Source: Streptomyces clavifer (lineage in GTDB: Bacteria; Actinomycetota; Actinomycetes; Streptomycetales; Streptomycetaceae). Taken from it: a stretch of DNA of 64,000 bases. How positions within the stretch are numbered: position 1 is the stretch's first letter; the number at the start of each line of letters is the position of its first letter. The stretch covers positions 1-64,000 of the forward strand of contig BMWJ01000003.1 of assembly GCA_014651175.1 (NCBI GenBank), given 5' to 3'. This document shows positions 33,036-41,598 of the stretch, one piece after another. A program made the position numbers and the translations under genes. The notes beneath the pieces were generated by a model. It was not told the origin of the DNA. It saw only the letters and a program-made list of their open reading frames with translations, and made no database searches.

Positions 33036-33686
33036 ATGACCTCCTCCGCGCCCGCCGCCCTGCCCGCGTCCGCCTCCGTCCTGGACCTCGCGCCCGTCGT
33101 CCCCGTCGTCGTCCTGGAGGACGCGGCCGACGCGGTCCCGCTGGCCCGGGCGCTCGTGGCGGGCGGGCTTCCGGCGATCGAGGTGACGCTGCGCACCGCC
33201 GCCGCGCTCGACGCGATCCGGGCGATCGCCGCCGAGGTCCCGGGCGCCGTCGTGGGTGCGGGCACGGTGATCTCCGCGCGGCACGTGACCGAGACGGTCT
33301 CCGCCGGCGCGCGCTTCCTGGTGAGTCCGGGCTGGACGGACACCCTGCTGGACGCGATGGAGGCGTCGGGCGTGCCGTTCCTGCCGGGGGTCTCCACGAC
33401 GTCCGAGGTGGTCGCGCTGCTGGAGCGCGGGGTCACCGAGATGAAGTTCTTCCCGGCCGAGGCGGCCGGCGGCACCGCCTACCTCAAGGCCCTGTCCTCG
33501 CCGCTGCCCCAGGCCCGGTTCTGCCCGACCGGCGGCATCTCGCCCGCTTCGGCACCTGCCTATCTGGCCCTGCCGAACGTCGTTTGTGTGGGCGGCAGTT
33601 GGATGGTCCCCGGTGACGCGATCGCGTCGAAGGACTGGGCGCGGGTGCAGCGACTGGCCCGCGAGGCGTCCGCGCTGCGCGGCTGA
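33036..33686 (+). CDS. eda: KDPG/KHG aldolase
   Basis: A 216-residue class I aldolase that splits 2-keto-3-deoxy-6-phosphogluconate to pyruvate and glyceraldehyde 3-phosphate (and/or 4-hydroxy-2-oxoglutarate). Visible are [19 protein letters not shown] with the catalytic Glu, [11 protein letters not shown], and [13 protein letters not shown] with the Schiff-base Lys. [20 protein letters not shown] forms the phosphate-binding C-terminal strands. ATG 33036 is preceded by AGGATGG and matches the family start. No other Entner-Doudoroff gene lies next to it, so it probably serves sugar-acid catabolism under the operator upstream. Confidence 0.94.
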   Translation: MTSSAPAALPASASVLDLAPVVPVVVLEDAADAVPLARALVAGGLPAIEVTLRTAAALDAIRAIAAEVPGAVVGAGTVISARHVTETVSAGARFLVSPGWTDTLLDAMEASGVPFLPGVSTTSEVVALLERGVTEMKFFPAEAAGGTAYLKALSSPLPQARFCPTGGISPASAPAYLALPNVVCVGGSWMVPGDAIASKDWARVQRLAREASALRG

Positions 33687-33697
33687 CCGGCGGACGC

Positions 33698-33734
33698 GGA
33701 TCCCGACCGGCGGGCAGGATCCCGACCGGCGGGC
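33698..33734. repeat. 18-bp direct repeat
   Basis: GGATCCCGACCGGCGGGC occurs at 33698-33715 and again at 33717-33734, one base apart, just after the aldolase stop. It is too short and isolated to be a mobile element. Confidence 0.8.
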
Positions 33735-33759
33735 GGCACCCCGGAGCCGGGCGCCGGTC
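33724..33759. terminator. Hairpin between convergent aldolase and permease genes
   Basis: GACCGGCG (33724-33731) and CGCCGGTC (33752-33759) form an 8-bp stem with an inner CGGC/GCCG pair. The right arm covers the stop codon of the minus-strand permease gene. Confidence 0.5.
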
Positions 33760-34546
33760 AGCCCCGCAGCGCCTGGACGGCGTACAGCGTGCCGATGCCC
33801 AGGGCGAGGCCGCCCAGCAGGAGCCGCAGCGCCGTTTCGGGCAGGCGTGGCTGGAGGCGGGCCCCCAGGTAGCCGCCGCAGAGTCCGCCGAGACCGCAGG
33901 CCAGCCCCAGGGCCCAGTCCGGCGCGATGTCGCCCGTGGCGGTCAGGGACAGCAGGGCGTACGTGGCCGCTCCCGCCAGGGAGGTCACGAACGTGCAGGC
34001 GAGGGCGGCCGGCGCGACCTTCGCGACCGGGACCCCGCGCCCGACGAGGATCGGCCCGAGCAGCGAACCGCCGCCGATCCCGTAGACCCCGCCCGCGACG
34101 CCGACGGCCAGGGCGAGGCCGGTGGTGGCGCGCGGGGACGGCGGCGCGGCGACGGCACCGCGGCGCGAGGGGCGCAGGGTGCGGGCACACAGCCAGGCGC
34201 CCAGGGGGAGCAGCAGGACGGCGATGAACAGGCGGAAGACCGCCGGGCCGGGCACGGCGAAGACCCGGATCACCGCGCCGGCCACCACCCCCGGTACCGC
34301 GCCCATGACGAGCAGCCCGGTCAGCCGCCCGCGCAGCAGGCCGCTGTTGCGGTAGCGCAGGAGTGCGCCGGGGCACGACACCACGTTGTACAGCAGGTTG
34401 GTGGGGGTCACGGCGGGACTCGGCACTCCGAGCACACTGACCTGCACCGGCAGCAGGAACACCGCGCCGGACACGCCCACAGGTGCGGTCGCGACCGAGA
34501 TCAGCAGCCCGGCGAGGAAGCCGAGCAGCCCCGTGGACCAGGTCAC
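33758..34546 (-). CDS. TauE/SafE family sulfite/anion permease
   Basis: A 262-residue, about eight-span membrane protein. It has the duplicated half-transporter layout of the family: N-terminal GFLAGLLISVATAPVGVSGA and, in the second half, GVYGIGGGSLLGPILVGRG (G-I-G-G-G-x-x-x-x-P). PTNLLYNVVSCPGALLRYR is the conserved T-N-L-x-Y-N segment. Members export sulfite, sulfoacetate or other organosulfur anions; the substrate here is not evident. It is the last gene of the Nif3/zinc-ribbon/RNase H group, starting 7 bases after the RNase H gene ends. Confidence 0.88.
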   Translation of the reverse strand: MTWSTGLLGFLAGLLISVATAPVGVSGAVFLLPVQVSVLGVPSPAVTPTNLLYNVVSCPGALLRYRNSGLLRGRLTGLLVMGAVPGVVAGAVIRVFAVPGPAVFRLFIAVLLLPLGAWLCARTLRPSRRGAVAAPPSPRATTGLALAVGVAGGVYGIGGGSLLGPILVGRGVPVAKVAPAALACTFVTSLAGAATYALLSLTATGDIAPDWALGLACGLGGLCGGYLGARLQPRLPETALRLLLGGLALGIGTLYAVQALRG

Positions 34547-34553
34547 GCCCCCG

Positions 34554-35789
34554 CTACCGGAGGTGCGAGGTGTCGTTGAGCAGCCGCAACGACGGATTGC
34601 CGTCCGCGTAGTACGCGACCGTCGAGACGGAGGCGGGCGAGAGCTCCATGCGGAACAGGGACTCCGGCGGGGCGCCCAGCGCCAGCCGGACCAGGGTCTT
34701 GATCGGGGTGACGTGCGTGACCAGCAGTGCCGTGCGGCCCGCGCAGCGGGCGATCAGGCGGTCGCGCGCCGCCGACACCCGGTCCGCCACCTCCGCGAAG
34801 CTCTCGCCGCCGCCCGTGGGCGCCGTGTCGGCGGACCCGAGCCATGCGGTCAGGTCGGCGCCGTGGCGTTCCCGCACCTCGGCGAAGGTGAGGCCCTCCC
34901 ACGCACCGAAGTCCGTCTCGCGCAGCCCGTCCTCGATGCGGACCTCCAGGCCGAGCCGGTCGGCGACGGCGGCGGCCGTCTCGCGGCAGCGGCGCAGCGG
35001 GGAACTGATGATCTCCTGGACCGTGCCCCGGGCGGCGAACGCCTCGGCGGCGCAGGCCGCCTGGTGGCGGCCTGCGGCGGAGAGTTCGGGGTCGCTGCCG
35101 CCGCTTCCGGAGAACCGCTTCTCGGGGGTGAGTGCCGTCTCGCCGTGCCGGAGCAGGAAGAAGGTGGCGGGCGCCCCCAGGTCGGCGGCGACCCCCCAGC
35201 CCACCTGCGGTGCCGCCGACGCGGGCCGGGCCGCGGCCAGCGCGGCGCGGACCTTCGCCGCGCCCGCGACCGGGTCGCCGGGCGGACCGGCCGGATCCGC
35301 CGCGGCGGGTGTGGGCCGCGGGGAGTCCAGGGCTGCCGTCGACGACGACGGTTCCCACTGCCTGCCCCGCCTGCCCGCGTCCATCGCCTCGTTGGCGAGC
35401 CGGTCCGCGTGCTTGTTCTCGTTGCGCGGGATCCACTCGTACGTGACGGAGGAGGCCGGCAGGATGCTCGCCGCCTCCGCCGCGAGCGGCTTCATGTCGG
35501 GGTGCTTGATCTTCCAGCGGCCCGACATCTGTTCGACCACCAGCTTGGAGTCCATCCGGACGTGCACCTGGACGGGCACGTCCGGGAACAACGCCTTCGC
35601 CGCCTTCAGGCCGGCGATCAGGCCCTTGTACTCGGCGACGTTGTTGGTCGCGACACCGATGTACTCGGCGGCCTCGGCCAGCGTCTGCGCGCCGTCCGGG
35701 TCGAGGACGACCGCGCCGTAGCCGGCGGGCCCCGGGTTGCCCCGGGATCCGCCGTCGGCCTCGACGACCAGCCGGCGGGGTGCGGGCAT
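34554..35789 (-). CDS. Bifunctional RNase H / histidine acid phosphatase
   Basis: A 411-residue fusion known from actinobacteria (like M. tuberculosis Rv2228c). Residues 1-140 are RNase HI: RRLVVEADGGSRGNPGPAGY (first metal Asp), GVATNNVAEYKGLIAGL (metal Glu), VRMDSKLVVEQMSG (metal Asp) and NKHADRLANEAMD. Residues ~205-411 are a histidine phosphatase: FFLLRHGETALTPEKRFSG with the phosphohistidine in RHG, SSPLRRCRETAAAV, GAWEGLTFAEV and LLVTHVTPIKTLVR. The phosphatase half is related to alpha-ribazole phosphatase CobC. A Pro/Ala-rich linker joins them. ATG overlaps the upstream TAA by one base (TAATG). Confidence 0.94.
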   Translation of the reverse strand: MPAPRRLVVEADGGSRGNPGPAGYGAVVLDPDGAQTLAEAAEYIGVATNNVAEYKGLIAGLKAAKALFPDVPVQVHVRMDSKLVVEQMSGRWKIKHPDMKPLAAEAASILPASSVTYEWIPRNENKHADRLANEAMDAGRRGRQWEPSSSTAALDSPRPTPAAADPAGPPGDPVAGAAKVRAALAAARPASAAPQVGWGVAADLGAPATFFLLRHGETALTPEKRFSGSGGSDPELSAAGRHQAACAAEAFAARGTVQEIISSPLRRCRETAAAVADRLGLEVRIEDGLRETDFGAWEGLTFAEVRERHGADLTAWLGSADTAPTGGGESFAEVADRVSAARDRLIARCAGRTALLVTHVTPIKTLVRLALGAPPESLFRMELSPASVSTVAYYADGNPSLRLLNDTSHLR

Positions 35790-36532
35790 TACAGACCCGA
35801 CTCCGAGGTGCGGACCAGGATGCGGTGGCAGTTCTCGCAGCGCAGCACGGTGTCGGGGGACGCCGCCTTCACGTCGTTGACCTCGGTGATGTTCAGCTCG
35901 AGCCGGCAGCCCTCGCAGCGGCGCTGGTAGAGCCGGGCGGCGCCGACACCGCCCTGCTGGGTGCGCAGCTTGTCGTACAGCTTCAGCAGGTCGGCGGGGA
36001 CGGCACCCGAGACGACCTCGCGGTCCTTGGCGACGACGGCCGCCTCGGCGTCGAGCTCGCGGGTCGCCGCGTCCCGGCGGCCGGTCGCGTCGTCGACCTT
36101 CGCCTGGACGGCGCCGACGCGCTCGGTCAGCTCCGCTACGCGCTCCTGCGCGGACTCACGGCGCTCCATGATCTCCAGGACGACGTCCTCGAGGTCGCCC
36201 TGGCGCTTGGCCAGCGAGGTGATCTCGCGCTGCAGGCTCTCCAGGTCCTTCGGCGAGGAAACCGCACCGGAGTCGAGCCGCTGCTGGTCGCGGACGGCGC
36301 GCTGGCGCACCTGGTCCACGTCCTGCTCCGCCTTGGTCTGCTCGCGGGTGGTGTCGCTCTCCTCGGTCTGCGAGGCGACCAGCAGGTCGCGCAGCTGCGC
36401 GAGGTCGCTGTTGAGCGAGTCGATCTCCGCGTGCTCGGGCAGGGAGGTGCGCCGGTGGGCGAGCTGCGACAGACGTACGTCGAGGGCCTGGACTTCGAGG
36501 AGTCGGATCTGGTCGGCGGGCGCGGCGTTCAG
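35789..36532 (-). CDS. C4-type zinc ribbon coiled-coil protein, CTG start
   Basis: A 247-residue protein. Residues ~5-190 form a long coiled-coil hairpin (LSQLAHRRTSLPEHAEIDSL, LVASQTEESDTTREQTKAEQ). The C-terminus is a C4 zinc ribbon (RRCEGCRLELNITEV and LRCENCHRILVRT). It belongs to the conserved family (like Rv2229c) always found between Nif3-like and RNase H genes. The protein family begins (M)NAAPADQIRLLEVQALD; the codon here is CTG at 36532, overlapping the Nif3 stop by 4 bases (CTGA), and no ATG, GTG or TTG lies nearby that would give the family N-terminus. A CTG start is therefore inferred. Confidence 0.88.
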   Translation of the reverse strand: MNAAPADQIRLLEVQALDVRLSQLAHRRTSLPEHAEIDSLNSDLAQLRDLLVASQTEESDTTREQTKAEQDVDQVRQRAVRDQQRLDSGAVSSPKDLESLQREITSLAKRQGDLEDVVLEIMERRESAQERVAELTERVGAVQAKVDDATGRRDAATRELDAEAAVVAKDREVVSGAVPADLLKLYDKLRTQQGGVGAARLYQRRCEGCRLELNITEVNDVKAASPDTVLRCENCHRILVRTSESGL

Positions 36533-37365
36533 TTGGGGGCTCCAGAAGAGTGGTGGGTGGTCCAGGGGTCGGTGACCTGCTTCGAGACATGGACCCGCAG
36601 GTCCCATCCGTGGCGGTCGGAAATCGCGTCGAGCTGTGCGGCGGCCTGCTCGCACCAGGGCCACTCGGTGGCCCAGTGTGCGGCATCGATCAGGCCGAGC
36701 GGCGAGTGCTGGACGGCCTCGGAGGCCGGGTGGTGGCGCAGATCCGCTGTGAGGAAGGCGTCGACGCCCGCCGCCCGTACGGCGTCGAAGAGGCTGTCGC
36801 CGGAGCCGCCGCTCACGGCGACGCGCCGGACCAGGGCGTCCGGGTCGCCCGCGAGCCGGACGCCCTGCGCGGTGGCGGGCAGCCGGGCAGCCGCGCGGGC
36901 GGCGAGGTCGCGGAGGGTCTGGGGGTGGTCGAGCTCGCAGATCCGGCCGAGGCCGCGGCGGCCCTCGGGATCGGTGGGGTCCGGCACGAGGGGGCCGGTG
37001 ACCCGCAGGTCGAGGGCCGCGGCGAGGGCGTCGGAGACACCCGGGTCGGCACTGTCGGCGTTGGTGTGCGCGACGTGGAGGGCGATGTCGTGCTTGATCA
37101 GCCCGTGCACGACGCGGCCCTTGAAGGAGGACGCCGCGACCGTCGTCGTACCGCGCAGATAGAGCGGGTGGTGGGTGACGATCAGCTGCGCGCCGAGGGT
37201 GCGGGCCTCGTCGGCGATCTGCTCGACGGGGTCGACGGCGAAGAGGACCCGGTCCACCTGCGCCTCCGGATCGCCGCAGACCGTGCCGACCGCGTCCCAA
37301 CCCTCGGCCCGCTCGGGGGGCCAGAGGGCGTCGAGCTCGGCGATGACTTCAGACAGACGGGGCAC
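36529..37365 (-). CDS. Nif3-like dinuclear metal centre protein
   Basis: A 278-residue member of the NIF3/DUF34 family, hexameric proteins with a two-metal site whose reaction is debated (GTP cyclohydrolase-like). Motifs: VPRLSEVIAELDALWPPERA with GWDAVGTVCGD (W-D-N-x-G-L equivalent), AQLIVTHHPLYLRG with metal His residues, VAHTNADSA and, near the C-terminus, LIDAAHWATEWPWCEQAAA (H-x-x-x-E). GTG 37365 was preferred, since the family starts two residues before LSEV; an ATG 17 codons upstream is less likely. First gene of the Nif3/zinc-ribbon/RNase H/permease unit. Confidence 0.92.
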   Translation of the reverse strand: MPRLSEVIAELDALWPPERAEGWDAVGTVCGDPEAQVDRVLFAVDPVEQIADEARTLGAQLIVTHHPLYLRGTTTVAASSFKGRVVHGLIKHDIALHVAHTNADSADPGVSDALAAALDLRVTGPLVPDPTDPEGRRGLGRICELDHPQTLRDLAARAAARLPATAQGVRLAGDPDALVRRVAVSGGSGDSLFDAVRAAGVDAFLTADLRHHPASEAVQHSPLGLIDAAHWATEWPWCEQAAAQLDAISDRHGWDLRVHVSKQVTDPWTTHHSSGAPN

Positions 37366-37764
37366 GGGGGAAAGGCTACCTGTCCGGCGCACCCCGTCGG
37401 CCCTGGCTGCGGGCACCCGTGCGGGCGGACCCGCAGCCGGTCATGAATCGTTACGTCCGGTCACTTCACGCGACGTCCCGGAGGCCGTCCGGAGGCCGTC
37501 GGCGCCGGATGCGCAGGTGACACCGGGCCGGGCGCGGGTCCCGCCGGATGCACCCTCGCCCGGCCGTGGCCCTCGACCGCGCCGACCCTGGTGCACCGCG
37601 GTGCCGGCGTGGGGCGGTGGCACGGGCGGGGGCACCGAAGCACAGTCACCCCTCACTCCTCAGGCGAATCAGGACATCACCACCCTTATGTGTGAAGTGC
37701 GGTGGCTGGTGTTGTTCGGCAGGAAGTGCGAAAACTAGCTTCGGTTGCCGGAGGTGACCGCATC
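37366..37764. other. 399-bp divergent intergenic region
   Basis: No convincing gene is present; short open frames on the minus strand (37441-37656) have no ribosome site. The region is less GC-rich near its right end, where a promoter for the plus-strand gene is seen. An octamer GAAGTGCG occurs twice (37694 and 37723 areas). Confidence 0.6.
37712..37741 (+). promoter_or_regulatory. Vegetative-type promoter
   Basis: TTGTTC (37712-37717) and TAGCTT (37736-37741) with an 18-base spacer give a reasonable housekeeping-sigma promoter 24 bases before the ATG at 37765. Confidence 0.45.
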
Positions 37765-39510
37765 ATGACTGCCTGTGCCATCGAGAACGAGACCGCCGGA
37801 GCGGCGGCGGGTGCCGCGACGCCGGAACCAGAGCCCGAGCCCGCGAGACCGGACGAGCCCGCGGAGCCGGAGGAACCCCGCGCGACCGCCGGCGCGGAAG
37901 GAGCTGCGGGGCCCGGTGGGGCCGACCGCCCGGACGGGGAGCCCGGCGGGGGCGGAGCGTCCGGAGCCCCACCGCCGGTGGACGGCGGGCCGGCGCGGGC
38001 ACCGTCCGCCGACGGCCGCTCCCCCGGTGCGGCCACCCCGTCGACCGGTGTCATCGGCAACGGCTGGACACGCGTGGCCACGTCCGCCACGAACCGGGGA
38101 ACCGGCACAGGCACCGGCCCGGCCCGGGAAACCGGACGACCGGGTCCTGCGGGGGCCCTCGGCGAGTCGGCCGGGGCCACCCCGCCCGGCCGTGCCGACG
38201 AGCGGCACGAAGCCGCCGCGCCACCGCGGCCCCCCGCAGACCACGGGCCACTGCCCCACCGCACGTTCGACGAAGACGAAAGGGAGGGGCCGCTCCCGCA
38301 CGCCGGGCCCCACGGAGGCGGGAGGCCGCTCCCGCACCCCGGGTCCGGACGCCCCCCGCTCCCCCGGGCCGCCGGGCAGGCCGGCCCCCCGCCGCTGTCC
38401 GGCGTCCCCCAGCGCCTCCTGCCGCCCGCGCTCACGATCGCCGCCGACCACTCGTACGCGGCCCGGCTCACCACCGCCGCCGGGGCCGAGCCCGCCTGGT
38501 TCCCCGAGCGCTGGACGCTCGACGGCCCCGAGCCGTACGCCGTGAACCTCCCCCTCGACCAGCCGGAGGAGGCCGACTCCGATGTGCTGCCACTCTCCGA
38601 CGGGCGGGTGCTGATCCGGCGACGGGTGGCCGACCGGCACACGTTCTCGCTGCTCTGTCCGACCGGGCCCGGCACGGGCGAACTCCACCTCGGCGCCGTC
38701 GAGTGCGTGGACCTGGTCCTTCTCCCGCCGTCCCCCGACGGCATGAGCGCGTTCGCCCTGGTCCCCGGTGACCGCTCCACCGCCGTCTGGCTGGTCGCGG
38801 GCGGCGCCTTCGGTCCGGAGCACGTCGCGGACGTGCCGGGGCGCTGCTCGGGCGGGGCCTGGCTGGACCGGGAAGGGCGGTTGCTGGCCCTGGACCGGCA
38901 GCTGCCGGGCGGCGGGCCGGTGAAGACGGTCGCCGTGGATCTGGTGCGGGGCGGGGAGGTCACACCGCTGCTGCAGATCGCTCCGGGCAGCGACGACCGG
39001 CTGCTGCTGGCCGATGCCGACAGCGGGCTGCTGCTGATCCGTTCCGACGCCCCGGGCCACGACCGTCTCGGCTGGGGCGTGCTCGGCAGTTGCCTGCCGG
39101 TGCGCTTCCCGGAGTGCCTGCGCCCGGCGGACGTGGCCGTGACGCCGTTCGCCGTGCAGCCGGGCCAGATGCTCATGCCGGAGAGCTGCGCGGTGGCGCT
39201 GCGCCTCGACGGCCCGGAGGGCAGCTGGGTGGGACTGTGGCGGCCGGCCGGACGGCGCCTGCACCAGTTCGCGGCACCCGCGGGCTGGCTGGCCGGGGCC
39301 GGCTTCTGGAGCCGGGAGGGAATCCTGCACCTGCCGTACGAGCAGGCCGGTACGCCCTGTGCGGTGGCGCTGATGGAAGCCCCCGCGGACGAGGAACACC
39401 GACCTGCCACGAACGGAACGCAACCATCCGCGGCGGCCGTGTCTCCTGGTGTGTGCAGGCCCGTTCCACTCGGCCGGGCGCCCCTCACCGGCCGCACAGC
39501 ACCTGGATGA
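37765..39510 (+). CDS. Conserved Streptomyces protein with Pro-rich N-half and beta-propeller-like C-half
   Basis: A 581-residue protein of unknown function, not matched to a named family. Residues 1-200 are low-complexity Pro/Glu/Gly/Ala. Residues ~205-560 are beta-rich with repeated strand-turn units (DVLPLSDGRVLIRRRVADRH, GGAWLDREGRLLALDRQLPG, GSDDRLLLADADSGLLLIRS), which suggest a propeller-like fold. No signal peptide or membrane span is evident, so it is probably cytoplasmic. The ATG at 37765 has an ideal ribosome site (GGAGGTGA, 8 bases away). The last ~35 residues are less ordered. It stands alone, divergent from the Nif3 unit. Confidence 0.82.
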   Translation: MTACAIENETAGAAAGAATPEPEPEPARPDEPAEPEEPRATAGAEGAAGPGGADRPDGEPGGGGASGAPPPVDGGPARAPSADGRSPGAATPSTGVIGNGWTRVATSATNRGTGTGTGPARETGRPGPAGALGESAGATPPGRADERHEAAAPPRPPADHGPLPHRTFDEDEREGPLPHAGPHGGGRPLPHPGSGRPPLPRAAGQAGPPPLSGVPQRLLPPALTIAADHSYAARLTTAAGAEPAWFPERWTLDGPEPYAVNLPLDQPEEADSDVLPLSDGRVLIRRRVADRHTFSLLCPTGPGTGELHLGAVECVDLVLLPPSPDGMSAFALVPGDRSTAVWLVAGGAFGPEHVADVPGRCSGGAWLDREGRLLALDRQLPGGGPVKTVAVDLVRGGEVTPLLQIAPGSDDRLLLADADSGLLLIRSDAPGHDRLGWGVLGSCLPVRFPECLRPADVAVTPFAVQPGQMLMPESCAVALRLDGPEGSWVGLWRPAGRRLHQFAAPAGWLAGAGFWSREGILHLPYEQAGTPCAVALMEAPADEEHRPATNGTQPSAAAVSPGVCRPVPLGRAPLTGRTAPG

Positions 39511-39623
39511 GCCCGGCCGGGGCCACGCGGTCGTTCCGCGCGGGGTACCGACGGTCGCCGCGCCGGGTCACGGGCGGGGCCTGCGCCACACACGTACGCG
39601 ATCTCGACGGGGTGACTTCCCAC

Positions 39624-39797
39624 ATGTCTGAAGCCCGAACCGACACGACCCAGACGCGTCCGCCGGGGGCGGACGCGGAACGGGGCGGAGCCGGCTCCGG
39701 AAAACACCGAGGGGGCGCGTCGGCGGAGAGCGCGGCCGTGCAGCCGCACGGCCGCCACCGGCGCCCCTCCGAAGGGGGTGGCAGAGCGGCGGCCTGA
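39624..39797 (+). CDS. Possible small His/Arg-rich protein
   Basis: A 57-codon reading frame starting at ATG with GGGGTGA 8 bases upstream: begins MSEARTDTTQTRPPGADA and ends with a basic, Gly-rich tail containing GKHRGG and HGRHRRPSEGG. Composition is unlike a folded protein. A 21-bp-stem terminator follows its stop directly, which supports a transcribed unit. Similar short proteins with HRR-rich tails occur in Streptomyces by recollection, but function is unknown. Confidence 0.45.
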   Translation: MSEARTDTTQTRPPGADAERGGAGSGKHRGGASAESAAVQPHGRHRRPSEGGGRAAA

Positions 39798-39800
39798 ACG

Positions 39801-39858
39801 GCGCGGCACCCGAGGGCCGTCACCGCCGCCAGGCCGCGACGGCCTTCGGGTGCCGCGC
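39801..39858. terminator. 21-bp stem terminator
   Basis: Arms 39801-39821 and 39838-39858 pair over 21 positions with one G-U pair; the loop is 16 bases. It begins three bases after the small frame and ends three bases before the stop of the minus-strand transporter, so it serves both directions. Confidence 0.87.
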
Positions 39859-39861
39859 GGC

Positions 39862-41358
39862 CTACACGTCCCTGCCGACGGGCGCGTGCACGTCGGCCCC
39901 GACCGGGACGGCCGTCCCGGCCCGCTCCTCCGGGCGCCTCCGCGGGCGCCCCGGGAGCCAGAGCAGCATCAGCGCCGCCCCGGCCAGCAGCACGACGGTG
40001 GCCGTGCGGAACGCCAGCGCGTAACCGGCCGTGATCTCCACCGCCCCGGAGGAACCGCCGGTACGGGCTGCCGCGACCGTGGAGAGCACCGCGAGGCCCA
40101 GTGCACCGCCCATCGTGCGGGAGGTGTTGACCAGACCGGAGACGAGTCCGGCGTCGCCCGGCGCCGCGCCGGACGTGGCGAGCGCGGCCAGCGGGGTGGA
40201 CGCCAGTCCGGCCCCGGCCATCATCAGGAGCCCCGGGAGACAGATCGCGGTGAGATACGAGCCGTGCACCCCCATCGTGGACTGCCAGCCGAAGCCGGCC
40301 GCGGCGACCAGGACGCCGAGGACGGCCAGGCTCTTGGCGCCGGTCCGCGCCATGATGCGGGGCGCGGCCTTCGAGGCGAGCACGACGGCGGCGGACGTCG
40401 GCATCAGGGCGAGTCCGGCCTCCAACGGGGAGTAGCCCAGCACGTTCTGGGCGTAGACGGTCATGAAGTACCACATGGAGAACGTCGCCGACCCCATGAG
40501 CAGCATCGACACGTTCGCCGACGAGACGGCCCGCACGCCGAGCACCCGCAGCGGCATCAGCGGGGCCGCCGTCCTCGACTCCACCAGGACGAAGACGCCC
40601 AGCAGTGCCAGCCCGCCGAGCAGGGGGACCAGGGTCGCGGCGGCGGTCCAGCCCGCGGCCTCGGTCTGCACGATGCCGTACGCCACCGCGGCGAGGCCCG
40701 CCGTGACGAGCACCGCGCCCGGCAGGTCGACGCGGCGCCGGTCACCGGCCCGGCCCTCGGCCAGCCACAGCGCGGCACCCACCAGCACGAGCGCGCCGAC
40801 GGGCACGTTGATGAGGAGGACCCACCGCCAGGAGAGGACGTCGGTGAGCACCCCGCCGATCAGGCCGCCCGCGGCTCCGCCGCCGGCCCCGACGGCCATC
40901 CAGGTGCTGATCGCCCTGGTGCGGGCGGGGCCCTCGGGGACGGCCGCGGTGAGGATGGTGAGGGTCGCCGGGGAGAGCACGGCGGCGCCGAGCCCCTGTG
41001 CGGCACGGGCGGCGAGCAGTTGCCAGCCCTCCTGGGCGAGTCCGCCCGCCAGCGAGGCGGCGGTGAAGAGGCCCAGCCCTATCAGGAACATCCTCTTGCG
41101 GCCGTATATGTCGGCGGCGCGGCCGCCGAGCAGCATGAAGCCGGCGAAGGCGATGGAGTAGGCGTTGACGACCCACTGCAGTCCGGTGGCGCTCAGACCC
41201 AGGTCGGTGCGCATGGAGGGCATCGCCACATTGACGACGGACACGTCGAGGACGACCAGGAACTGGCCGGTGCAGGCCGCCACGACCACGGCCCAGGTGC
41301 GGGTCCTCGACCGGTCGGGCAGCCGCGTGGGCGGAAAGACGTCAGGCATGGGTGTCAT
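39862..41358 (-). CDS. MFS transporter, DHA2 (14-span) drug exporter
   Basis: A 498-residue proton-coupled exporter of the EmrB/QacA class. It begins with a short basic cytoplasmic tail, then span 1 TWAVVVAACTGQFLVVLDVS with motif D1 (LD-x-x-x-VNVALP version: LDVSVVNVAMPS). Motif A is GGRAADIYGRKRMFLIG and motif C lies in AVGAGGGAAGGLIGGVL. A conserved WRWVLLINVPVGALVLVG strand-span follows, as in DHA2 members. Fourteen spans are countable. Substrate is unknown. Start ATG 41358 (alternative 41349) faces the second transporter gene. Confidence 0.92.
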   Translation of the reverse strand: MTPMPDVFPPTRLPDRSRTRTWAVVVAACTGQFLVVLDVSVVNVAMPSMRTDLGLSATGLQWVVNAYSIAFAGFMLLGGRAADIYGRKRMFLIGLGLFTAASLAGGLAQEGWQLLAARAAQGLGAAVLSPATLTILTAAVPEGPARTRAISTWMAVGAGGGAAGGLIGGVLTDVLSWRWVLLINVPVGALVLVGAALWLAEGRAGDRRRVDLPGAVLVTAGLAAVAYGIVQTEAAGWTAAATLVPLLGGLALLGVFVLVESRTAAPLMPLRVLGVRAVSSANVSMLLMGSATFSMWYFMTVYAQNVLGYSPLEAGLALMPTSAAVVLASKAAPRIMARTGAKSLAVLGVLVAAAGFGWQSTMGVHGSYLTAICLPGLLMMAGAGLASTPLAALATSGAAPGDAGLVSGLVNTSRTMGGALGLAVLSTVAAARTGGSSGAVEITAGYALAFRTATVVLLAGAALMLLWLPGRPRRRPEERAGTAVPVGADVHAPVGRDV

Positions 41359-41493
41359 ACTCTCAGGCGCTCCGTGCCCCGTACATCGGTTCGGGGTCCC
41401 GACCGGGTCTCGGTCCGAGGGCGTAGGACTTCGTCCGGTCAGCCGGACGTTGCCCGGCGTTCGCCGGAATACCTCGCGCGTACGGAAGCGTTC

Positions 41494-41507
41494 AGTGTGC
41501 ACACACT
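41494..41507. promoter_or_regulatory. Palindrome between two divergent MFS genes
   Basis: AGTGTG-CA-CACACT, a 14-base dyad in the 240-bp gap between divergent transporter genes, about 92 bases before the plus-strand start. It is a candidate operator. No regulator gene is adjacent. Confidence 0.35.
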
Positions 41508-41598
41508 TGGCGGTCGGTGCTGCCCGTCGGCACACCCCCGCACGCCCGATCCCGCTCCTCCCCCGCCCCTTCTTCTGCCCTGCCCGGAGGCCCCACGT

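Noticed and set aside
37441-37656. 71-codon minus-strand frame
   Set aside because: No ribosome site, no recognisable features, and it lies in a divergent promoter region.
39778-41598. Long plus-strand extension of the second MFS gene
   Set aside because: It is the shadow of the first MFS gene; real sequence begins at ATG 41599 after GGAGG.
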